DNA from: Nitrosomonas sp. | Lineage (GTDB): Bacteria; Pseudomonadota; Gammaproteobacteria; Burkholderiales; Nitrosomonadaceae | Direction: 5' to 3' | DNA length: 36,955 nucleotides | Assembly (NCBI RefSeq): GCF_021731985.1 | Contig: NZ_JAKFWH010000039.1 | Coordinates: forward strand, 1-36,955 | Part shown: one piece after another, positions 1 through 8,965 of the stretch | Layout: the number at the start of each line of letters is the position of its first letter | How positions within the stretch are numbered: position 1 is the stretch's first letter | Program-made: the position numbers and the translations under genes | Notes under the pieces: model-generated | What the model saw: only the letters and a program-made list of their open reading frames with translations | What the model was told of the DNA's origin: nothing | Databases searched by the model: none

Positions 1-96
1 GTGTTTTATAACAACCAAAGACTGCATTCATACCTGGATTACAAAAGTCCGAACCAATATGAAGCTGAAGCAGCAAAAACGATGAAAGTTGCTTAA
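1..96 (+). CDS. IS3-family transposase (OrfB), C-terminal end only
   Basis: The window opens inside an open reading frame of 31 codons ending in TAA. The residues VFYNNQRLHSYLDYKSP followed by a short tail are the characteristic C-terminus of the rve integrase-type transposase of IS3-family elements (the 'YN..R.H..L...sP' motif). The 5' part lies outside the window, so integrity cannot be judged. A typical IS3 right end follows within ten bases of the stop codon. Confidence 0.88.
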   Translation: MFYNNQRLHSYLDYKSPNQYEAEAAKTMKVA

Positions 97-127
97 CTGG
101 GGTGTCCGGTTTTACTTGACCAGGTCA
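1..127 (+). mobile_element. Right end of an IS3-family insertion sequence
   Basis: The transposase stop codon is followed by a TGTCCGG...AGGTCA stretch at about 103-127, which has the TG...CA form of an IS3-family terminal inverted repeat. The left end is outside the window. The exact boundary and the target duplication cannot be verified here. Confidence 0.75.
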
Positions 128-417
128 ATAAGATATCTATCGAGTAATGTTTTCCCGGTGGAAATTTACTGTCTATTGCGGTGAATCGCGCGCCTTTACG
201 ACCGATTCCGGCAGAAAATAGGACAAATGTACTAGAAAAATCGGGAACCATTTGCTATTGCGTCCGCATAATCTGATAAGTAACATCGCTACTGGAGAAA
301 GTGGACCAAGAAAGAGTATAATTTAACAATCACTTGTAATAGCAACAAAAAATATATCACGCACGGTTCAACAAAAGAGATACACCGATTAACCAAATAA
401 GTAAACATGGAGATTCT
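128..417. other. Intergenic stretch between the IS3 end and the PEP-CTERM gene
   Basis: I find no convincing gene in these 290 bases. The last part is A/T-rich and is presumably the leader and promoter region of the downstream gene. A GGAG ribosome binding site (410-413) lies a few bases before the ATG at 418. Confidence 0.5.
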
Positions 418-1020
418 ATGAATAAACTCAAATCAACGGTTATTGCGGCAGCGATAACCACCGTATTCGCTGCACCAGCCAGTGCGGCCGTCACCATTTT
501 TTCCGACAATTTCGATAGCTATTCGCCATTGATACTCAACTGGACGCCGCCCGTTGCAAGCGGATGGACAGTTTCAAGTGGCACGGTTGATTTAATCGGA
601 ACCAGTTTTATCGATATCTTACCCGGTAACGGAAACTATATCGATTTGGACGGCAGCACCAGCAATAGTGGTATTTTTGCCAACAACGTCAATCTCACCG
701 GCGGCGTTACCTATACCTTGTCATTCGATCTGGCCGGCAGCCAGCGCGGTTCGACTGAAACCGCCAATGTCAATTTCGGCACTGCCAGCACCTCCGCTAC
801 GTTAGGCAGTAGTGCCGGGCTGACAACGTATAACTTAAATTTCACCCCGGCGGCTTCTGGTATTTATAGCTTCAACTTCGAGAATCTGGGTGGAGACAAC
901 TTTGGTTTATTGCTCGATAACGTATCGGTATCCGCGGTACCGGAACCGGAAACCTACGCCATGCTGCTCGTCGGCTTAGGAATGCTCGGTTTTATGCTGC
1001 GCAGAAAAGCAAACGTTTAA
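418..1020 (+). CDS. PEP-CTERM sorting domain protein (exported surface protein)
   Basis: This is a 200-residue exported protein. Residues 1-23 form a signal peptide (MNK/LK start, hydrophobic core, ASA-A cleavage site). The middle is rich in Thr, Ser, Asn and Gly and looks like a beta-sandwich, carbohydrate-binding-like domain. The C-terminus is a canonical PEP-CTERM signal: V-P-E-P at 174-177, a hydrophobic helix, then an R-R-K cluster. In this family the tail is recognised by an exosortase (EpsH/XrtA type), and such proteins accompany exopolysaccharide or biofilm production. No exosortase gene is in the window. A GGAG ribosome binding site supports the ATG at 418, and a stem-loop follows the stop codon. 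The specific function is unknown. Confidence 0.9.
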   Translation: MNKLKSTVIAAAITTVFAAPASAAVTIFSDNFDSYSPLILNWTPPVASGWTVSSGTVDLIGTSFIDILPGNGNYIDLDGSTSNSGIFANNVNLTGGVTYTLSFDLAGSQRGSTETANVNFGTASTSATLGSSAGLTTYNLNFTPAASGIYSFNFENLGGDNFGLLLDNVSVSAVPEPETYAMLLVGLGMLGFMLRRKANV

Positions 1021-1038
1021 TTCAGTTTCGTAACACAG

Positions 1039-1071
1039 CCGGGGAATCCACTTAGCAGTCGGATTTCCCGG
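1039..1071 (+). terminator. Probable terminator hairpin after the PEP-CTERM gene
   Basis: CCGGGGAATCC (1039-1049) pairs with GGATTTCCCGG (1061-1071), an 11-bp stem with one G-T wobble and an 11-base loop, 19 bases after the stop codon. The following T-run is weak (AATCTTCCT), so termination may be imperfect. Confidence 0.55.
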
Positions 1072-1100
1072 AATCTTCCTGAGCTAAAGCTTCCTCTCCA

Positions 1101-1325
1101 CTACGCAATCTTATCCAACCGGTATTGCCCGAGAATCTTTTTGTGCGTTTCATTGCGGAGTAATTCTGAGAGGGCTGCGACATTGATTGGTTTACTAAAC
1201 AGATAACCCTGAACGATTTCACAACCGAAATCTTTCAGAATATCAAGCTATTCCGGTTTCTCAACACCTTCGGAGATGATTCCGTATCCAATTTCTGTAC
1301 CATTTCAACGGCCACATTCAACTCA
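1101..1325 (-). pseudogene. Remnant of an EAL-domain (cyclic-di-GMP phosphodiesterase) gene
   Basis: Read on the minus strand, this encodes the C-terminal end of an EAL domain. The pieces are AVEMVQKLDT, then after a frameshift GIISEGVEKPE, an in-frame TAG, and LDILKDFGCEIVQGYLFSKP, ending with ILGQYRLDKIA and a stop at 1101-1103. The pattern EGVE..eQLdiLk..GC...QGYLFSKP is diagnostic of EAL phosphodiesterases. The TAG occupies the usual Gln position, so one C-to-T change explains it. The catalytic E-A-L/E-V-L motif and the rest of the domain are missing. It is a dead 3' fragment fused to the truncated gene upstream. Confidence 0.8.
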
Positions 1326-1641
1326 ACTGGCGGGATGTTGCCGTATCCTCGATTTCGATGCGATAGACGGTGCTGCGCACGTTTTGTGCCGGTTTCTGCT
1401 TGGTATAGAGGGTTTCATTGACTGGGATGTAATCTTGCGCTTGCAAAATTTTTGCTATCGTTTCCGGCGGTGTATTTAACGAGATACCTGCGATCTCAAT
1501 TGTATTCAATGGGTGTTTCTCCGCGCCGGTAGTCTGACTGGCCGAAATTGAGAAACTGATTGTCGTCGCAACCCCTAACAACAGAAATCGGAGTACTAAA
1601 GAACTTTTATGCCAATTCGACGAAGAAATAAAGCGCATCAT
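1318..1641 (-). pseudogene. Truncated secreted protein of unknown function
   Basis: This 107-residue minus-strand frame begins with a plausible start and a signal-peptide-like segment (about residues 16-35). A short mature part follows, including TIEIAGISLNTPPETIAKIL and VYRIEIED. The last few residues run into the EAL remnant, so the original C-terminus has been replaced at a junction near 1325. I do not recognise the family. It is probably the 5' end of a secreted protein gene broken by the same rearrangement that left the EAL fragment. Confidence 0.45.
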
Positions 1642-2110
1642 AATCCTCTCGTAGAAACATTAACGGGCATGCTCTCCAGGCGGGATTATCTCACCATCCT
1701 GGTTGAGGAGTCTCTGAATAAACCACCTTGTCATTCCGAATGAAGTGAGGAATCTTTGGGGAACAGCAGTATAGATTTCTCGCTATGCTCGAAATGACAG
1801 TTATTGAAGCATGGAGCCAGGTCCAGAATTGAGAATATAGCCGATGAATTAAGTTTGATTTTTGATTTGTGATCTTGTTGGGTGCGTTGCCGGTATTGGA
1901 TTCTTGATTCTGTACCTGATCCCAAAGATTTGGATTTGTGTGACCCCAAAGACCTGCGATAATGGATTCTCTCGATGTCGAATTTATCGCGAATGCATTT
2001 AAACTTGGTACAGATTAATACAAACAATAACATTTTAATGTCAATCGCACAGTACAACCCTGAAATATGCTTCGATTTCTGAAGTCTCTTTCTTTCGTAG
2101 AGCATAGGCC
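1642..2110. other. Gene-poor stretch upstream of the NTPase gene
   Basis: Apart from the 69-bp dispersed repeat at 1730-1798, I see nothing I can name. The reading frames here show no recognisable motifs and look like chance frames or degraded sequence. The segment presumably contains the promoter for the large gene starting at 2111, but no strong promoter stands out. Confidence 0.4.
1730..1798 (+). repeat. 69-bp dispersed repeat, copy A
   Basis: The element begins GTCATTCCGA and ends TCGAAATGAC, which are imperfect inverted ends. An inverted copy of the same length lies at 29215-29283; 54 of 69 positions agree when the two are aligned in the same sense. It is a short MITE-like or palindromic interspersed repeat. 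Confidence 0.75.
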
Positions 2111-5100
2111 TTGAATAAGGAAGAAGAGCTTTTCCATGTGCAGCGTACCTGCACGCGCAGATCGGATAATGCGCAAGAGCGAAGAAGCTTTCCTTTGGAA
2201 TCCTTTCGTGATCAAGCTGCATACGTGTTACTGGGCGATCCGGGATTGGGTAAAACTACATCCTTTAAGCAAGAAGCGGAAGAATCCGGTGACAAGTATA
2301 TTAGCGCGCGAGACTTTGCCACTTTCGAACCTGGAGTGGAGTACCAAGGCAAAACCCTGTTCATTGACGGATTGGACGAGATGCGTGCCGGTGGTGGTGA
2401 TAGCAGAATACCACTTGACGACATTCGAAAACATCTGGCAAGACTCGACCGTCCACGATTCCGTCTGTCGTGCCGCGAAGCAGATTGGCGAGGTGCAAGT
2501 GACAGCGAAGCCTTGAAGTGGGTATCGCCAGATAGTGAAATCATCGCGTTGCATCTTGATCCCTTGAATGATAATGACATCGCCGAAATTCTCCGGCACA
2601 AACCAACAGTCTCCGATCCGGCTAAATTTATGCGCCAGGCACGCGAACACCAGTTGGATGAATTATTGCGCAATCCGCAGATATTGAATTTGCTGGTTGA
2701 AGCAGTAGGCGGTGATGAATGGCCTCAAAGCCGTATGCAGGTTTATGAAATGGCTTGCAGAAAGCTTATAAAAGAAGAAAATCGCGAGCACCGTCAAGCA
2801 AAACGGGAACAGCCATTTCCCGAAGATATACTGCTGGATGCTGTAGGATATTTGTGTGCCATTCAGTTGTTATCGGGTGTGGCTGGTTTTTCGCTCGATG
2901 AAGAACGGGTAGATGATCAGCATCCTTCCTGGAAGGAATTGATAGAGTCTAATCTTCCACTGTTTGCTGCACTGAAAACCAATTTGTTTCAGGGTGATGG
3001 TGAAGAATTGCGCGTCCCGACTCATCGCAGCATTGCTGAATTTCTTGGGGCGCGCCACCTTGCTTCACGTATCAAGGATGATGGTTTGCCGTTTGGCCGC
3101 GTGCTTGCATTGATGACAGGTGCGGATGGCGGCGTAGTCACCGATCTGCGCGGATTTGCCGCATGGCTTTCGGTTCATTGTCTTAATGAGTCGCGCCGCC
3201 TCTTAATCGAACGCGACCCATTGGGTGTGGTGCTGTATGGCGATGTGCGGCATTTCCCATTGGCGGATAAACAATTTGTTTTTGCCGCTTTAAAAAATGA
3301 AGCGCAACGCAATCCGTGGTTTCGTTCGGAAGATTTTTCTTCCTCACCTTTCGGCGCATTGGGCACGAAGGATATTGAGCCGCTATTGCGTGAAATATTG
3401 ATTTCGCCTTCTCGCGAGCAAACGGATCAGGAGATATTAAATTGCGCGCTGGAAGCGATCCGTTATGGCGAACCACTATCAAATCTTAATGATTTACTCG
3501 AAGCTATTGCGCGCGATAGCAGCTACCACCGATTCGTTAGAACAAGTGCGATAAAAACGTGGGTTCGTAATGCTCTGGATGATTGTGTAACGTTGCTGAA
3601 ATTCGCGGAGGATATTCGCGCTGGTATTGTCGAAGACTGTGATGATGAAATACTCGGTATTATTCTAAAAGAGCTTTATCCGCAGCTTATTCCGCCTGAC
3701 AGAATATTTGATTACTTGCATGTTCCAAGAATTGAAAGTTTGATTGGCAGTTATCGTGTTTTTTGGATTCACTATCTTCCGGAAAAATCTTCCAAAGAAA
3801 GCTTGTTGGCTGTGCTTGATAGATTCATACAAGTAAAGCCGGATATCGATCATATTCTGAAAGAGCATCATCAAAACCGTATGCCGGGAAATCTGCTGGT
3901 GCGCGGATTAAAGGAGTTCGGCGATACGATTTCTGATGAACAGATTTATGAATGGTTAGGTATTGGTCTCAACGAGTATGGTTATCCAAGGCTTGATAAG
4001 GAAAGTACTGAATTCATTGCAGCGTGGTTTACTGGTCGGCCTGAGCGCTACAAAGCCATGATTGAACTTGGCGCTGCACGTTGCGCTCATCAGGAAAATA
4101 TCCATGCTTGCATGTATCGCTGTGAAAATCACCTGTACCGGTCACGGCCTCCAAACGGAATTGAAATGTGGTATCTGGAGAAGGCGGCAACGGAACAACA
4201 TCATGGATTGGCAGAATTTTATTTTGATCAAGCCATTCGGGAGCTAAAACAGCGGAGAGAACAACAGGAGCTGACTCTCTCGATGCTGGAGATTCTTGAA
4301 AGATGGATTGAGGTACATCCCAATTTTCAAGTCCAGTTTGAACAAGTTATATCTTGTCCCATCGGGGACTGGCAACATAAATTCGCCCTCGAAGATCGGC
4401 AACGCAGAATCGAGCAGGAAGAACAGAAAAAAGGCTGGATTAAATCTTTTCGTCAGCATATTGCAGTTATTCGTGATGGTAGTGCGCATCCAAAGATATT
4501 GGATAAACTTGCTTTGGCATATGAGGGATTAAGTGACGAGACCTGGGGGGAAACACCTTGCGAACGTCTTGAGAATTTCCTGAATGGTGATGAAGAACTG
4601 ATTGCTGCGACGTATTCAGGTTTTCGCCAAGCGCTTAATCGTAACGATTTGCCGAGTGTGAGTGAAATTGTTGATTTGGAAATTAGGTCAGAATGGGATC
4701 ATATTCGTTTGGTTTGCTTGGTTGGTATGGATGAATTATTTCAGAATGATCCAATCAATGCGTTACGGCTTGAAGATGCTGTGTTGTCACGCTTAATAGC
4801 GTTCCAGCTTACTTATGGCAATTACAATGATTCGGAATGGCTTAAGGCACTTGTACGGCAACGTCCTGCGTTGGTGGCGGAAGTACTGCTAGTTTACCTC
4901 CTGGCCATGTTGCGTGCGGGGAAAGAGCATGTTTCCGGGCTGAGTCCCTTGGTGTGTGACGATGCGTATAGTGAGGTTGCACGCGCGGTGCTACCGAAAC
5001 TTCTGGAAGAATTTTCGTTACGCGCCCGAAAAATTCAGTTACCGAACACACTTGTTCCGCTGCTAAAAGGTGCATTGCGTTACCTTGACCGGAAAGTCTT

Positions 5101-6187
5101 TACAGCATTGGTTGCTCGAAAAATCGAACTAAAAAGTATGAATGCTGCGCAGCAAGTGTACTGGTTGAGTTGTGGCTTGCTGCTTGCTCCGGATATTTAT
5201 GAAACCCGGTTGTTTCAGCATGTTGGTAAGAGTGCCGTTCGGAAGGGATGCTTGGTAAATTTTTTATATCAAGATCACGTCGAGCGCCATTTACCCGATT
5301 GGGTGTCTTTTTCCGAAACTTCACTTAGCCATCTGATCGAATTGCTGGCACCTGATTGTTCTCCCGAACGTGTAATTGGGGCTTATAGGGCTAGCTTATC
5401 CATGAACACAGCCGATTTGGTACGCTCCTTTATCAATAAACTAAGTAATTACCCTACGGAAGGAGCTGTCTGTGAACTTGAACGTTTACAGAATCTACCT
5501 GAGCTTAAGTCTTGGCAGAGTCATTTGTGCAACGCTTTGCATTCTCAGCGCATTATTCGGCGCAAGGCATCGTTCAAGCGCCTCAGTATCGCTGAGATTG
5601 CCAACACATTGGCCGATCTTCAACCGGCCAATGCTGCCGATCTGGCTGCTTTGACTTTCGATCATTTGCGCGATATTGCACGAAAAATTCGTGATGGCAG
5701 TACCAACGATTACCAGCAATATTGGAGCTACGACATGAGTAATAAAAAACTGGAAAAATCCAAACCAGAGAACGATTGCCGTAATGCTTTGCTGTCCGAT
5801 TTGCGGGAGCGGCTTGGAAAACTCAATATTGATGCTCAGGGAGAAAGTAGTTACGCGGACGATAAGCGTGCCGACATCAAGGTCTCATTTGGCGGTGCTA
5901 ATGGATTCAACGTTCCCATCGAAATCAAGAAAGACAGCCGTACTGATCTTTGGCGTGCGATTCACGAGCAATTGATTGCCAAATATGTTCGCGATCCGGG
6001 GACGGATGGGTATGGAATTTATGTGGTGTTTTGGTTTGATGGGGAAGGGATGCCCTCTCCTGTCGATGGCGGTAAGAAACCCACTACTGCTCCTGAATTG
6101 GAGAATCGTTTGAAACAGACACTGACATCAGAAGAAATGCATCGTATTCGGATTTGTGTAATTGATTGCGCGCTTCCACGGAAATAA
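2111..6187 (+). CDS. Large NACHT/STAND-type NTPase with C-terminal PD-(D/E)xK nuclease-like domain
   Basis: This 1358-residue protein starts at TTG 2111; an in-frame stop lies just upstream at 2105-2107 and no earlier start exists. Walker A is GDPGLGKTT at 42-50, and the Walker B block LFIDGLDE is at 83-90 with the paired acidic residues typical of NACHT ATPases. A sensor-like RFRLSCREADW follows near 116-126. Residues ~250-1190 are helical and repeat-like with no catalytic motif that I can see. The C-terminus (~1200-1358) has D1255, then E1270-I-K1272, then Q1286 and Y1291. This fits the D...ExK core plus Q-xn-Y motif of PD-(D/E)xK nucleases of the RecB/Cas4 type. The architecture recalls STAND defence proteins, but those of the Avs type usually carry the effector at the N-terminus. 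No partner gene is obvious. Antiviral function is inferred. Confidence 0.85.
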   Translation: MNKEEELFHVQRTCTRRSDNAQERRSFPLESFRDQAAYVLLGDPGLGKTTSFKQEAEESGDKYISARDFATFEPGVEYQGKTLFIDGLDEMRAGGGDSRIPLDDIRKHLARLDRPRFRLSCREADWRGASDSEALKWVSPDSEIIALHLDPLNDNDIAEILRHKPTVSDPAKFMRQAREHQLDELLRNPQILNLLVEAVGGDEWPQSRMQVYEMACRKLIKEENREHRQAKREQPFPEDILLDAVGYLCAIQLLSGVAGFSLDEERVDDQHPSWKELIESNLPLFAALKTNLFQGDGEELRVPTHRSIAEFLGARHLASRIKDDGLPFGRVLALMTGADGGVVTDLRGFAAWLSVHCLNESRRLLIERDPLGVVLYGDVRHFPLADKQFVFAALKNEAQRNPWFRSEDFSSSPFGALGTKDIEPLLREILISPSREQTDQEILNCALEAIRYGEPLSNLNDLLEAIARDSSYHRFVRTSAIKTWVRNALDDCVTLLKFAEDIRAGIVEDCDDEILGIILKELYPQLIPPDRIFDYLHVPRIESLIGSYRVFWIHYLPEKSSKESLLAVLDRFIQVKPDIDHILKEHHQNRMPGNLLVRGLKEFGDTISDEQIYEWLGIGLNEYGYPRLDKESTEFIAAWFTGRPERYKAMIELGAARCAHQENIHACMYRCENHLYRSRPPNGIEMWYLEKAATEQHHGLAEFYFDQAIRELKQRREQQELTLSMLEILERWIEVHPNFQVQFEQVISCPIGDWQHKFALEDRQRRIEQEEQKKGWIKSFRQHIAVIRDGSAHPKILDKLALAYEGLSDETWGETPCERLENFLNGDEELIAATYSGFRQALNRNDLPSVSEIVDLEIRSEWDHIRLVCLVGMDELFQNDPINALRLEDAVLSRLIAFQLTYGNYNDSEWLKALVRQRPALVAEVLLVYLLAMLRAGKEHVSGLSPLVCDDAYSEVARAVLPKLLEEFSLRARKIQLPNTLVPLLKGALRYLDRKVFTALVARKIELKSMNAAQQVYWLSCGLLLAPDIYETRLFQHVGKSAVRKGCLVNFLYQDHVERHLPDWVSFSETSLSHLIELLAPDCSPERVIGAYRASLSMNTADLVRSFINKLSNYPTEGAVCELERLQNLPELKSWQSHLCNALHSQRIIRRKASFKRLSIAEIANTLADLQPANAADLAALTFDHLRDIARKIRDGSTNDYQQYWSYDMSNKKLEKSKPENDCRNALLSDLRERLGKLNIDAQGESSYADDKRADIKVSFGGANGFNVPIEIKKDSRTDLWRAIHEQLIAKYVRDPGTDGYGIYVVFWFDGEGMPSPVDGGKKPTTAPELENRLKQTLTSEEMHRIRICVIDCALPRK

Positions 6188-6347
6188 ACTCAAAGCTACG
6201 GCAATACTGGGGGGGGAAGGTACTTTGTCGCGGATCCAATGCAAGTCAATAGACATCCCACAAGGTCACGAAATAAAAATTGTCGTTATGCCATCGGCTA
6301 TATTCTTAGTTTGAGACTTCATTACTTAAAATGGCCGAATCTATAAT
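6188..6347. other. Short spacer holding the lost 5' part of a GNAT gene
   Basis: These 160 bases carry a G-run near 6210 but no recognisable coding sequence. The N-terminal half expected for the downstream GNAT fragment is absent. Confidence 0.4.
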
Positions 6348-6617
6348 ATGGGATCCAGTCTGTGTTCCGACCCAAATTTGCAAAGAAAAGGGCTCGGCAA
6401 ATATATGCTCGAGCAGGTGGAAACCTTTGCGCTGCGCACTCTGGGTGTGCACAAGTTTGTTATGTTCGTGGTATCGCAACGCCCGGAGTTAATCGCATTT
6501 TATCAACGCAGAGGCTATTCGCGCACCGACAGAGTTGAAACCTACCCATTGCATCTGGGTATCGGTGTGCCCAAAGTTCCCGAGTTAACGATTGAGTATC
6601 TAGAGAAGATCATTTAA
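6348..6617 (+). pseudogene. GNAT-family N-acetyltransferase, C-terminal fragment
   Basis: The 89 residues match the second half of a GNAT fold. The acetyl-CoA pyrophosphate-binding segment is recognisable as Q-R-K-G-L-G-K (R/Q-x-x-G-x-G/A type), followed by L-x-x-x-E and the C-terminal FYQRRGYSRTDR, which is the usual 'FYe..GF' strand. A full-length GNAT is about 150-190 residues and has two more N-terminal strands. These are missing and the preceding bases do not encode them. The ATG at 6348 has no clear ribosome binding site. It is most likely a decayed remnant. Confidence 0.75.
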
Positions 6618-6703
6618 CTTGCGATTCGCCGCGGTCTTGCCACGGGGATAGGTGCAGGGCGCGCGGAGCAGATTTATTCAAATATTGATCGCCACATAAG
6701 CGG

Positions 6704-7837
6704 CTAAATATTATTGATTGCATCTTCCAGCACAGAGACGACCTCTTGTTGCTGGTTTTTGCTGAGTCCTATCCACAATGGCAGACGAATTATTTTTTCA
6801 GAACAGGAATCTGTGTTTACCAATTCACCTGATGCCCGTCCGAATTTCTTGCCAGCTGGGGATGAATGCAGTGGAATGTAGTGAAAAATTGCACCAATTT
6901 CCTCGGTCTTCATTCTTTGCAGTATTTTGTCGCGTCGTAGTTCCTCAGATAATAAAACATAATACATGTGTGCATTATGCTGGCAGTGATCAGGAATGAT
7001 TGGTCTACGTAACAGGCCATGACTTTCCAGCGGCTCAAGTAATTTGTGGTATTCATCCCAGATGCCCATGCGCTGTTTTGTGATTTGCTCGGCTTCTTCG
7101 AGCTGTGCCCACAAAAACGCTGCGATTAGTTCTCCGGGTAAGAATGAGGAGCCCACGTCTTGCCATGTGTATTTGTCAACATGGCCGCGAAAAAATTGAG
7201 TGCGATTAGTACCTTTTTCACGAATAATCTCGGCCTGTAATGCTAAAGATGCATCGTTAACAAGCAAGCATCCCCCTTCGCCAGAAATGACATTTTTAGT
7301 TTCATGAAAACTATAAGCGCCAAGATCGCCTATGCCGCCAAGATCGCGACCTTTGTAAGTGGACATTACGCCTTGTGCTGCATCTTCTACTACCATGAGT
7401 TTGTGGCGTTTGGCGATGGCCAGAATCGTATCCATTTCACATGACACGCCAGCATAGTGAATAGGGACAATGGCTTTAGTGCGAGTGGTTATTGCGTCTT
7501 CTATCAAATGTTCATCGATATTCAGAGTGTCTTGCCTGATGTCAACAAAAACCGGCACTCCCCCCCTGAGTACAAAAGCATTCGCCGTTGATACAAAAGT
7601 ATAGGACGGCATGATAATTTCATCACCCGGCTGTATATTAAGTAACAAAGCTGCCATTTCCAAAGCAGCTGTGCAGGAATGTGTTAACAGGACTTTTGCA
7701 CTTCCCGTGCGAGCTTCAAGCCATGTGTGACATCGTTTAGTGAAAGGCCCATCACCGGCAAGAATATTATGAAAGTGAGCTTCAGCTATATAAGAAAGCT
7801 CTTTGCCGGACATGTATGGCTTGTTAAATGGGATCAT
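6704..7837 (-). CDS. rffA: dTDP-4-amino-4,6-dideoxygalactose transaminase
   Basis: This 377-residue PLP enzyme of the DegT/DnrJ/EryC1/StrS family closely follows Escherichia coli RffA (WecE) from end to end. It shares the MIPFN start, the SCTAALEMAALLL and PGDEIIMPSYTFVSTANAF blocks, the EDAAQGVMSTYKGR block and the FRGHVDKYTWQD segment. The catalytic lysine that forms the PLP Schiff base is K181, within SFHETKN. The family converts dTDP-4-keto-6-deoxyglucose to dTDP-Fuc4N (dTDP-thomosamine) for surface polysaccharide. It is the second gene of a minus-strand pair, 36 bases after the GtrA-like gene. The rest of a dTDP-Fuc4NAc pathway is not in the window, so the exact glycan is unknown. wecE is the alternative symbol. 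Confidence 0.92.
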   Translation of the reverse strand: MIPFNKPYMSGKELSYIAEAHFHNILAGDGPFTKRCHTWLEARTGSAKVLLTHSCTAALEMAALLLNIQPGDEIIMPSYTFVSTANAFVLRGGVPVFVDIRQDTLNIDEHLIEDAITTRTKAIVPIHYAGVSCEMDTILAIAKRHKLMVVEDAAQGVMSTYKGRDLGGIGDLGAYSFHETKNVISGEGGCLLVNDASLALQAEIIREKGTNRTQFFRGHVDKYTWQDVGSSFLPGELIAAFLWAQLEEAEQITKQRMGIWDEYHKLLEPLESHGLLRRPIIPDHCQHNAHMYYVLLSEELRRDKILQRMKTEEIGAIFHYIPLHSSPAGKKFGRASGELVNTDSCSEKIIRLPLWIGLSKNQQQEVVSVLEDAINNI

Positions 7838-7873
7838 TGTAATCTCGTATTGGGCTGCATAATAGCCAGTGTG

Positions 7874-8311
7874 TCATCGACTATCTTTCTTTTCATTAAA
7901 ACCTTCACTGAAAACAAAAAATTTAAATGTAACAAATAAAAATCCGGCGACTATAAAAATAGCAATACCTTGAACCCATTGGTGTGGATAATGATAGTGA
8001 TCAACAAATATCAAAAGAAGAAAAAAATTGAGAGTGTAACCCATCATATGTGCAATTACATAACGAATACTGGAACTGACCCAATATCCATTGTGTTGAA
8101 AAGTCCATTTGCGATTAGCCAGATAACTGGTGGTCGCACCACATAAATATAGAATTGTCATGACAAGTTTAGGTTCGGCGCCAAATGATGTAATCAAAAG
8201 ATAGATGCAATACCAACTTAAATTGGTTACAACACCAATCATGCCGTAGCGCAATAACTGTGTTAAAGATCTAGTCAATAGTAACACCCATATCTGAGCT
8301 GAATACATCAA
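7874..8311 (-). CDS. GtrA-like membrane protein
   Basis: This is a 145-residue protein with four predicted membrane helices. It opens with the typical GtrA signature Q-L-L-R-Y-G-x-x-G-V-x-T-N, has a Y-L-x-N-R-K-W-T-F motif between helices 2 and 3, and ends in a basic, charged tail. GtrA proteins are thought to help translocate undecaprenyl-linked sugars, and they commonly pair with a GtrB-type GT2 enzyme. A DPM1/GtrB-like GT2 is encoded at 12526-13497 on the other strand. The gene probably forms an operon with rffA downstream. The start has alternatives a few codons downstream, because no strong ribosome binding site is evident. Confidence 0.85.
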   Translation of the reverse strand: MMYSAQIWVLLLTRSLTQLLRYGMIGVVTNLSWYCIYLLITSFGAEPKLVMTILYLCGATTSYLANRKWTFQHNGYWVSSSIRYVIAHMMGYTLNFFLLLIFVDHYHYPHQWVQGIAIFIVAGFLFVTFKFFVFSEGFNEKKDSR

Positions 8312-8582
8312 TAAGACCAGTACGTATCCCGAAGTAGCGGGAAAGATCGATGGTGTTTTTGTTAATCAATGATTGCGCGCCAGTCGTGTCTTCATTAGCT
8401 AATATAACATTTTAATAATATCAATGACAAATAGAACCTAAACTCTCCGGATTGGATTTTTATCCTTTCCCCTGGGAACACAGAGGTATGCCTGGAGGAA
8501 CTAAAGATTAGGGTCTGTAGTGGATTGGATGGTGCGTGCGAGCGAGACACCAATATTTTAGGGATATCGATATATTTTTATC

Positions 8583-8604
8583 GAGGGTGTCCTAGATTTT
8601 GTGT
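8583..8604. repeat. Candidate terminal inverted repeat of the IS256-family remnant
   Basis: GAGGGTGTCC...TTTTGTGT lies ten bases beyond the stop codon of the transposase fragment, where the IS end should be. The matching opposite end was not found, consistent with a truncated element. Confidence 0.4.
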
Positions 8605-8613
8605 AAGCGGTGG

Positions 8614-8850
8614 TTAATAGTGCCGAGTCATTCTTTCGTTAAATTGAATAGTAAACCTGTTTAACGCATGCTTCCAATCTTTAAGTGGCATAGACCATTT
8701 TTTGGCGATATTGCTGAGTGCCAAATAGAACAATTTGATTACAGCTTCATCGTTAGGAAACGATCCCCGGTTTTTGCTGACTTTGCGTAGGCTCATGTTG
8801 TCGCATAATGACCGGTTCAGCAATTCAATTTCAGACTCATTCCTTGATGG
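8614..8850 (-). pseudogene. IS256-family transposase, C-terminal remnant
   Basis: The minus-strand frame encodes NESEIELLN...LRKVSKNRGSFPNDEAVIK, then LFYLALSNIAKKW, then P-L-K-D-W-K-x-A-L-N-R-F-x-I-Q-F. This is the conserved C-terminal end of IS256/mutator-type transposases. About 75 of roughly 400 residues survive, and the DDE catalytic residues are gone. A direct repeat of 14 bases (8830-8843 and 8865-8878, TTCAGACTCATTCC) sits at the broken 5' side. The remnant separates the minus-strand rffA/GtrA pair from the plus-strand glycan operon. Confidence 0.82.
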
Positions 8851-8965
8851 AAATATGCAGGCCCTTCAGACTCATTCCATATTGGAAGAGGCTCGTGTTT
8901 GACAAACTATCTGATTTCCAGTACTTTCGATTCATATGAAAAAGAGCGTTTGTTTTTTCCGCTGA

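Noticed and set aside
1731..2222. Minus-strand 163-residue frame and its shorter neighbour
   Set aside because: It covers the 69-bp repeat and the start of the NTPase gene, and has no recognisable motif. Treated as a chance frame.
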